From Flavobacteriales bacterium (GTDB lineage: Bacteria > Bacteroidota > Bacteroidia > Flavobacteriales > Flavobacteriaceae), in NCBI GenBank assembly GCA_017303755.1, contig JAFLBS010000002.1:248001-312000 (forward strand): a stretch of DNA of 64,000 nucleotides. The letters are read 5' to 3'. Positions 59,314 to 64,000 of this stretch are shown in pieces. The translations under genes were made by a program, and so were the position numbers. Under the pieces are notes generated by a model, which was given only the letters and a program-made list of their open reading frames with translations, was not told the origin of the DNA and searched no databases. The first letter of the stretch is position 1; each line of letters opens with the position of its first letter.

Positions 59314-60588
59314 ATGCAACGCGACGAACAAATTTTTGACCTAATTTTAGACGAACAAGAAAGACAAATTCACGGAATTGAACTCATTGCTTCAGAGAAT
59401 TTTGTAAGCGACCAAGTGATGGAAGCAGCAGGATCAGTTTTAACCAATAAATACGCTGAAGGATATCCAGGAAAACGCTATTACGGTGGATGTGAGGTAG
59501 TTGATGTTGTAGAACAAATAGCAATTGACAGAGCTAAAGCACTTTTTGGAGCGGAATACGTAAACGTGCAACCTCATAGTGGTTCACAAGCCAATACTGC
59601 AGTTTTTGCGGCTTGTTTGAAACCAGGTGACAAAATTTTAGGTTTTGATTTATCGCACGGCGGACATTTAACGCACGGTTCACCTGTTAACTTTTCAGGA
59701 AAATTATATTCTCCTTCTTTTTATGGTGTTGAGCCTGATACTGGAGTGTTGAATTACGATAAAATTCAAGAAATTGCTACCAAAGAACAACCAAAAATCA
59801 TCATAGCAGGTGCATCTGCATACTCTCGTGATATGGATTTTGCACGTTTCAGAGCTATAGCTGATTCAGTTGGAGCGCTTTTAGTAGCTGATATTTCGCA
59901 TCCTGCAGGTTTAATCGCTAAAGGATTGATGAACGACCCAATTCCGCATTGCCATATTGTAACCACTACAACTCATAAAACGTTACGCGGGCCAAGAGGT
60001 GGAATGATTATGATGGGAAAAGATTTCGAAAATCCGTGGGGTTTAACTACACCAAAAGGTGAAATCAGAATGATGTCGCACATTTTAGACATGTCGGTTT
60101 TTCCGGGTAACCAAGGCGGACCATTGATGCACATTATCGCTGCGAAAGCAGTGGCATTTGGTGAATGTTTATCGGATGAGTTTTTCCAATACGCTATGCA
60201 GGTTCAAAAAAATGCCAAAGCGATGGCTGATGCTTTTGTGAAAAGAGGTTATAATATTATTTCGGGAGGAACCGATAATCACATGATGTTGATTGATTTA
60301 CGCAACAAAAATATTTCAGGGAAAGAAGCTGAAAATGCTTTAGTTAAAGCCGAAATTACTGTAAACAAAAACATGGTTCCATTTGATGATAAATCGCCTT
60401 TTGTAACTTCAGGTATTCGTGTAGGAACACCCGCAATTACAACTCGTGGTTTAGTAGAAAGTGATATGGAAACGGTTGTTGATTTAATCGATAGAGTTTT
60501 GATGAATCATACCAATGAAGAAGTTATTGAAGAAGTTGCCAATGAAGTGAATGATATGATGAGTGAGCGACCAATTTTTGTATTCTAA
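59314..60588 (+). CDS. glyA: serine hydroxymethyltransferase
   Basis: The ATG at 59314 gives 424 residues ([18 protein letters not shown]); a TTG at 59284 is in frame but lies in the promoter. The enzyme makes glycine and methylene-tetrahydrofolate from serine. [20 protein letters not shown] (about 22-41), [21 protein letters not shown] and the PLP lysine Lys222 in [13 protein letters not shown] are canonical. It continues 2 bases later into mnmD. Confidence 0.98.
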   Translation: MQRDEQIFDLILDEQERQIHGIELIASENFVSDQVMEAAGSVLTNKYAEGYPGKRYYGGCEVVDVVEQIAIDRAKALFGAEYVNVQPHSGSQANTAVFAACLKPGDKILGFDLSHGGHLTHGSPVNFSGKLYSPSFYGVEPDTGVLNYDKIQEIATKEQPKIIIAGASAYSRDMDFARFRAIADSVGALLVADISHPAGLIAKGLMNDPIPHCHIVTTTTHKTLRGPRGGMIMMGKDFENPWGLTTPKGEIRMMSHILDMSVFPGNQGGPLMHIIAAKAVAFGECLSDEFFQYAMQVQKNAKAMADAFVKRGYNIISGGTDNHMMLIDLRNKNISGKEAENALVKAEITVNKNMVPFDDKSPFVTSGIRVGTPAITTRGLVESDMETVVDLIDRVLMNHTNEEVIEEVANEVNDMMSERPIFVF

Positions 60589-60590
60589 TT

Positions 60591-61253
60591 GTGAAGCAAA
60601 CGCTGTTCATAACCAATGATGGCTCAACGTCAATTCGTTTAGAAGAGTTGGACGAAAGTTACCACTCTAAACACGGTGCCATTCAAGAAGCCTATCATGT
60701 ATTCATAAAAAACGGACTTTCCTTATTTAAAGGGAAGTCCGTTTCTGTTTTAGAAATCGGATTTGGTACAGGTTTGAATGCTTTGATTACCTTAAAAGAA
60801 GCAGCCAATTTTCAACAAACAATTGAATATGTTGGAGTAGAGGCGTATCCTATTGCATCTGAAATGGCCATGCAGATGAATTATGTCGACCAATTGCAAC
60901 AAGAAAATTTAAAATTGAGTTTTGAATTAATGCATGATTCTGATTGGGAAAAACGTGTTGCAATCACACCCAATTTTCATCTTACCAAAGAGAAAAAATT
61001 ATTCCAAGAAATCAACCATGAAAACCAATTTGACTTGGTCTATTTTGATGCTTTTGGATTTCGGGTACAACCTGAATTGTGGTCATTTGAAGTATTTCAG
61101 AAAATGCATAAAGCGATGAAAAAAGAGGGTGTTTTAGTCACTTATGCGTGCAGAACTTCGATAAAAAACGCCATGAAAGAATGTGGCTTTACTGTTGAAA
61201 AACTTCCTGGAGCGCCCGGAAAACGTGAAATGCTTCGCGCTTTTAAAATTTAA
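60591..61253 (+). CDS. mnmD: tRNA (5-methylaminomethyl-2-thiouridine) methyltransferase, MnmD only
   Basis: The GTG at 60591 starts this 220-residue methyltransferase at VKQTLFITNDGSTSIRLEEL. YHSKHGAIQEAYHVFIKNGL (about 24-43) and VLEIGFGTGLNALITL (about 53-68) are the MnmD hallmarks; FDLVYFDAFGFRVQPELW holds the catalytic Asp and substrate site. It completes mnm5 modification of the wobble uridine. The FAD-dependent MnmC1 domain of enteric fusions is absent, as usual in Bacteroidetes. Confidence 0.93.
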   Translation: MKQTLFITNDGSTSIRLEELDESYHSKHGAIQEAYHVFIKNGLSLFKGKSVSVLEIGFGTGLNALITLKEAANFQQTIEYVGVEAYPIASEMAMQMNYVDQLQQENLKLSFELMHDSDWEKRVAITPNFHLTKEKKLFQEINHENQFDLVYFDAFGFRVQPELWSFEVFQKMHKAMKKEGVLVTYACRTSIKNAMKECGFTVEKLPGAPGKREMLRAFKI

Positions 61254-61287
61254 CAAACAATTAAAAATATCGAATTTCATTATTTTT

Positions 61288-61295
61288 TATATTTG
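61288..61295 (+). promoter_or_regulatory. -7 box upstream of the first small paralogue
   Basis: TATATTTG, 74 bases before the ATG at 61370; no TTG at the expected distance. Confidence 0.4.
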
Positions 61296-61369
61296 TTACA
61301 ATAAAATGTACTATTCTACGTTTTATGACATGTTCTTCAAATAATTCTAACCAATTTAGCTAATTTTTT

Positions 61370-61567
61370 ATGTCAAGATTAATTTATGACTACACTAAGT
61401 CAGTTCTTGAAAGAGTTAGTTTCGATTCTAAACTTTTTCGAAAAGAATTAGAAAAAGCAATTAAGGTGCTTTTACCTTACGAGATTGAACAGTTGACCGA
61501 ATGGTTACTCAATTTCACTAAAGAGAAGCCCGAATTAAGGCAATGTTTACTGAGTATCAATAAATAA
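61370..61567 (+). CDS. small conserved protein, paralogue 1
   Basis: The 65-residue protein MSRLIYDYTKSVLERVSFD continues LFRKELEKAIKVLLPYEIEQ and ends with a WLLNFTKEKPELRQCL segment. It is about 50 percent identical to the protein encoded at 61819, with the same length up to the C-terminal tail. No family name known to me; it looks like a small helical cytosolic protein. Its own terminator follows. Confidence 0.85.
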   Translation: MSRLIYDYTKSVLERVSFDSKLFRKELEKAIKVLLPYEIEQLTEWLLNFTKEKPELRQCLLSINK

Positions 61568-61572
61568 AAACT

Positions 61573-61599
61573 AAAGGAGCTTAAACGGCTCCTTTTTTT
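61573..61599 (+). terminator. rho-independent terminator
   Basis: AAAGGAGC (61573-61580) pairs with GCTCCTTT (61588-61595), then a T run. It separates the two small paralogues. Confidence 0.9.
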
Positions 61600-61818
61600 A
61601 TTGGAATCAATTAGGGTATTTTATTTTAAACATGTTATAGTAGTAAATGTAAAGTAAAGAGAATTGTTAATTATAAAAATAATCTTACTTTAAAACTTAA
61701 AATACGTTTTTAATCGATAAAAATAGTTTTTAAACGATTTTAAATTTTGTTTTTTAAAGTTTTACTATTAGTTTTACTCTACGTTCTTAAAACAAGATAA
61801 CCCTAAATCTTACTATTT

Positions 61819-62040
61819 ATGCCAAGAATGATCTATGATTACACAAAATCTACGTTAGAAAACGTAAGTTTTGACCCCAACCTTTTTAAAAAAGAATTGC
61901 GAAAAGGAATTAAAAACCTTATGCCTTACGAAATAGAATTATTGGGCAGATGGTTGATGTATTACACATCAAATCGACCTGATTTAAAAAATTGTTTGAT
62001 TGAGTTTAGTTCAGATTTCAACGAAAAAGGAGTCGCGTAA
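61819..62040 (+). CDS. small conserved protein, paralogue 2
   Basis: The 73-residue protein MPRMIYDYTKSTLENVSFD continues LFKKELRKGIKNLMPYEIEL and WLMYYTSNRPDLKNCL, then a short extra tail FSSDFNEKGVA. Conserved positions with paralogue 1 include IYDYTK, SFD, FxKEL, LxPYEIE and the C-terminal Leu-x2-Cys-Leu. The last codons lie within the stem of its terminator. The 250-base AT-rich gap before it holds nothing else recognisable. Confidence 0.85.
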   Translation: MPRMIYDYTKSTLENVSFDPNLFKKELRKGIKNLMPYEIELLGRWLMYYTSNRPDLKNCLIEFSSDFNEKGVA

Positions 62041-62057
62041 TGCGATTCCTTTTTTAT
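62025..62057 (+). terminator. rho-independent terminator overlapping the stop codon
   Basis: AAAAGGAGTCGC (62025-62036) pairs with GCGATTCCTTTT (62042-62053) with one G-T pair, followed by T residues. The stem contains the last codons and the TAA is in the loop. Confidence 0.85.
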
Positions 62058-62995
62058 TTTACTGTTTTCGGACTTACGATTTGAACATTGTTAAAGACAA
62101 TTGCCCCTTTTACAACTCCAGCAATAGTGCTTCTCAAAGCATCAATGATGTGGATTTTCAACTCGCTTTTTGGGTAAATCAAACTGACTTCACGAGCTGG
62201 TTTTGGTTCGCTAAAATGTCGTAGCTTAACTTGATCTTTCTCCTTTAAATCCAATGTATGTAAATAAGGTAAAAGAGTAGTTCCCAAACCTTCATCGGCC
62301 AATTTGATTAAGGTTTCAAAACTGCCACTTTCCAATTGAAAATGATTGTGTTCCGAATTTTTACTATTTCTACACAGGTTCAAAACACTGTCTCTAAAAC
62401 AATGTCCGTCTTGCAATAGCAAAATTTCATCCAAATTCAAATCGTCAATTGTGATTTCTTTTTTGTTGTAATTGTTATGATTTTCTGGAATGTACGCCAC
62501 AAAAGGTTCAAAATACAACACTACTTCTTTTATTTTCTCTTCATTCAAAGGTGTTGCTGCAATCGCCGCATCTAAATGACCATTGTTGAGTTTGAAGATA
62601 ATATCTTCCGTATTTAACTCTTCAATAATCAATTTAACCTTCGGGTATTTTTTGATGAAATTATTCAAAAACATCGGTAATAATGTGGGCATTATCGTCG
62701 GTATAATTCCCAATCGAAATTCGCCACCAATAAACCCTTTTTGTTGATGTACTATATCTTGAATACGATCAGCTTCATTTACAATATTCTTCGCCTGATT
62801 CACAATTTTCTGACCAATTTCAGTCAACTGAATGGGTTTCTTGGTTCGATCAAAAATCTGAATGCTGAGTTCTTCCTCTACTTTTTGAATTTGCATGCTT
62901 AAAGTAGGTTGCGTTACAAAACATTTTTCGGCGGCTAAAGTGAAATTTTTATGTTCGGCTACAGCCAATACATACTGAAGTTGGGTAATTGTCAT
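62054..62995 (-). CDS. oxyR: OxyR, peroxide-sensing LysR-type activator
   Basis: The ATG at 62995 gives 313 residues (MTITQLQYVLAVAEHKNFTL); an ATG at 63034 lies upstream of the promoter box. The LysR winged helix covers about 1-62. The redox cysteines are at 199 (LLQDGHCFRD) and 208 (LNLC), the same numbers as in E. coli OxyR. It should form a disulfide with peroxide and activate defence genes. The divergent neighbour is dps, a typical OxyR target. Confidence 0.95.
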   Translation of the reverse strand: MTITQLQYVLAVAEHKNFTLAAEKCFVTQPTLSMQIQKVEEELSIQIFDRTKKPIQLTEIGQKIVNQAKNIVNEADRIQDIVHQQKGFIGGEFRLGIIPTIMPTLLPMFLNNFIKKYPKVKLIIEELNTEDIIFKLNNGHLDAAIAATPLNEEKIKEVVLYFEPFVAYIPENHNNYNKKEITIDDLNLDEILLLQDGHCFRDSVLNLCRNSKNSEHNHFQLESGSFETLIKLADEGLGTTLLPYLHTLDLKEKDQVKLRHFSEPKPAREVSLIYPKSELKIHIIDALRSTIAGVVKGAIVFNNVQIVSPKTVK

Positions 62996-63015
62996 TTGAA
63001 TAGTAAAATTTGATG

Positions 63016-63023
63016 CAAAGATA
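63016..63023 (-). promoter_or_regulatory. -7 box of oxyR
   Basis: TATCTTTG on the minus strand, 20 bases before the oxyR ATG. The 102-base region between oxyR and dps is the likely place for OxyR binding, but I cannot assign an operator. Confidence 0.5.
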
Positions 63024-63097
63024 AAAACTATCAATTTAATTTATAGTAAAATCTGACTTTTTATTCAGAAATTTGTGTAGAAAAAAATAGTAAAATC

Positions 63098-63577
63098 ATG
63101 AAACTAAATAATATCGGATTACCCCAAAAAGAAGCTGAGATTGTAGCAGCCGAATTGAATATATTATTGGCAAATTTTCAAGTATATTATCAAAATTTAA
63201 GAGGTTTACATTGGAACATACGTGGAAAACGATTCTTTGATTTGCATTTGAAATTTGAAGAATTATATAACGATAGTCAGCTAAAAATCGACTTAATAGC
63301 AGAACGAGTTTTGACTCTTGACGGAATTCCGTTGCATACTTTTGAAGATTACATCAAATACAACAAATTAGAAATTGGAAAAAACATTAATAATGATGAA
63401 AGAGCCATTGAACTGATTTTGCAATCGTTGATGCAATTACTAAAAATAGAGCGTGTGATTCTCAAAAAAGCCAGTGAAATAGAGGATGAAGGAACCACTT
63501 CAATGATGAGCGATTTTATTGTAGAGCAAGAAAAAACGATTTGGATGATGAAAGCATGGCTCGAAACAGAATTATAG
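63098..63577 (+). CDS. dps: Dps, DNA-binding ferritin-like protein
   Basis: The 159-residue protein stores iron with peroxide as oxidant and protects DNA. The inter-subunit ferroxidase ligands are present with E. coli spacing: His38 (LHWN), His50, Glu54, Asp65 and Glu69 (IDLIAER). Glu replaces the usual Asp at 54. Little N-terminal extension is present, so direct DNA binding is uncertain. It is divergent from oxyR and ends in a terminator that overlaps the next promoter. Confidence 0.95.
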   Translation: MKLNNIGLPQKEAEIVAAELNILLANFQVYYQNLRGLHWNIRGKRFFDLHLKFEELYNDSQLKIDLIAERVLTLDGIPLHTFEDYIKYNKLEIGKNINNDERAIELILQSLMQLLKIERVILKKASEIEDEGTTSMMSDFIVEQEKTIWMMKAWLETEL

Positions 63578-63601
63578 TAAAATAATTGTTAAAAAATAAA
63601 T

Positions 63602-63638
63602 AAATAGCTTTTTATTACTGTAATGAAAAGCTATTTTT
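63602..63638 (+). terminator. terminator of dps
   Basis: AAATAGCTTTT (63602-63612) pairs with AAAAGCTATTT (63626-63636), followed by further T residues. The right arm also contains the TATTTTTG promoter box of the next gene. Confidence 0.8.
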
Positions 63639-63639
63639 G
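63632..63639 (+). promoter_or_regulatory. -7 box inside the dps terminator
   Basis: TATTTTTG fits TAnnTTTG and ends 4 bases before the ATG at 63644. It supports that start over the ATG at 63623, which lies within the hairpin. Confidence 0.45.
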
Positions 63640-63643
63640 CGAT

Positions 63644-63931
63644 ATGAAGTTAATAGCTCGATTCATATTATTCATTTTTGTGGCTTTTCTTTCGACACCT
63701 ACTATAGTTACGTTGATTGAAAAGAATACGGATGTATCGATGTTTTATAACTTTGCTGAAGAAGAAAACCATAAAGACATTAAACAGATTAAAGCTGATT
63801 TAAGTCTAGGTTTCGATTATCCTTTTATTGAGTTACGACAAGATCGCGATTCAAAAATTACTTCAAAAAACTTACTACGTCATGACAACATCGCGGATGA
63901 AATCTTCATTCCGCCACCCGAATTAATTTAA
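63644..63931 (+). CDS. small membrane-anchored protein of unknown function
   Basis: From the ATG at 63644 the protein is 95 residues. MKLIARFILFIFVAFLSTPT forms a membrane anchor or signal peptide, and the rest (MFYNFAEEENHKDIKQIKAD, then FIPPPELI at the end) is polar. I recognise no family. A hairpin with a T run follows the stop. Confidence 0.7.
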   Translation: MKLIARFILFIFVAFLSTPTIVTLIEKNTDVSMFYNFAEEENHKDIKQIKADLSLGFDYPFIELRQDRDSKITSKNLLRHDNIADEIFIPPPELI

Positions 63932-63944
63932 TACTGCATTTTTT

Positions 63945-63971
63945 GAATGTTCGCTTTTGCGAATTCTTTTT
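63945..63971 (+). terminator. candidate terminator
   Basis: TTCGC (63950-63954) and GCGAA (63959-63963) form a short stem with a TTTT loop, extended by GAA/TTC, followed by TTTTT. It probably ends the small membrane protein gene. Confidence 0.55.
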
Positions 63972-64000
63972 AGTATTAAATTATTTTATGGTATGACAAA

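Noticed and set aside
60591-61253. Truncated bifunctional MnmC
   Set aside because: The protein is a complete MnmD domain; stand-alone MnmD without MnmC1 is known in many bacteria.
63993-64000. Start of another gene (ATGACAAA) at the right edge
   Set aside because: Only eight bases are visible, so no product can be supported.

Overview
The window looks like chromosomal DNA of a Flavobacterium-like member of the Bacteroidetes. The evidence is AT-rich DNA with dense coding on both strands, promoters of the Bacteroidetes type (-7 box TAnnTTTG, sometimes with TTG 17-23 bases upstream) in place of E. coli sigma-70 boxes, starts without Shine-Dalgarno sites, many [LIV]xSC lipoproteins, Por secretion (T9SS) C-terminal sorting domains, a TonB-dependent receptor with a carboxypeptidase-like N-terminal domain, DUF4199, DUF4256 and 2TM proteins, and a YtxJ bacilliredoxin. 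I see no rRNA, tRNA, CRISPR array, prophage or insertion sequence.

Layout. 1-4.8 kb (minus): an ABC-2 exporter (permease cut by the window edge), a small Cys-rich protein, and an operon DUF1599 - MauE/DoxX-thioredoxin - TlpA lipoprotein - tpiA. 4.9-10.1 kb: folP with a lipoprotein, rlmH, a nucleoid-associated protein, a four-helix-bundle protein, a pRiA4b ORF-3-like protein and a secreted YciI protein. 10.2-17.9 kb (plus): a TonB-dependent receptor, a secreted TPR protein, a LytS/LytTR-type two-component system with one fused and three free 2TM-domain proteins, and two exported thioredoxin-fold proteins. 18-22.9 kb (minus): CDP-alcohol phosphatidyltransferase, heme A synthase, CCA-adding enzyme, TsaC and a methyltransferase. 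22.9-36.0 kb: a surface-glycan (probably lipooligosaccharide) cluster with nine glycosyltransferases, two GDP-mannose dehydratase-like proteins, GDP-fucose synthase, a deacetylase and a Kdo-kinase-like protein. 36.1-50.4 kb: dapD, secreted repeat and T9SS proteins (one broken by an in-frame TGA), prolyl oligopeptidase and small families of uncertain role. 50.6-64 kb: clpB, an archaemetzincin-like lipoprotein with ytxJ and a lactonase, fumarylacetoacetase, glyA, mnmD, a tandem pair of small paralogues, and a divergent oxyR/dps pair.

The most unusual feature is in the spaces between genes. Many hold short quasi-tandem arrays, each made of a conserved hexamer core plus a spacer of fixed length for that family: TTAAAC+4 (period 10), TTAGAC+3 (period 9), ACTGAG+2 (period 8) and TGAAAC+1 (period 7). 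They sit directly against start or stop codons and sometimes supply the last codons of a gene. Three TTAAAC arrays of six units each lie 5-9 bases upstream of the start codons of clpB, the nucleoid-associated protein and the TPR protein. Two such arrays in inverted orientation enclose the four-helix-bundle gene. Longer repeats also occur in pairs: a 62-base element at 4.2 and 53.5 kb, a 56-base repeat bracketing folP, and a TAGCCCCGATT-ended hairpin element at 9.5 and 12.5 kb. I do not know a described function for any of these; all functional ideas about them are inference.
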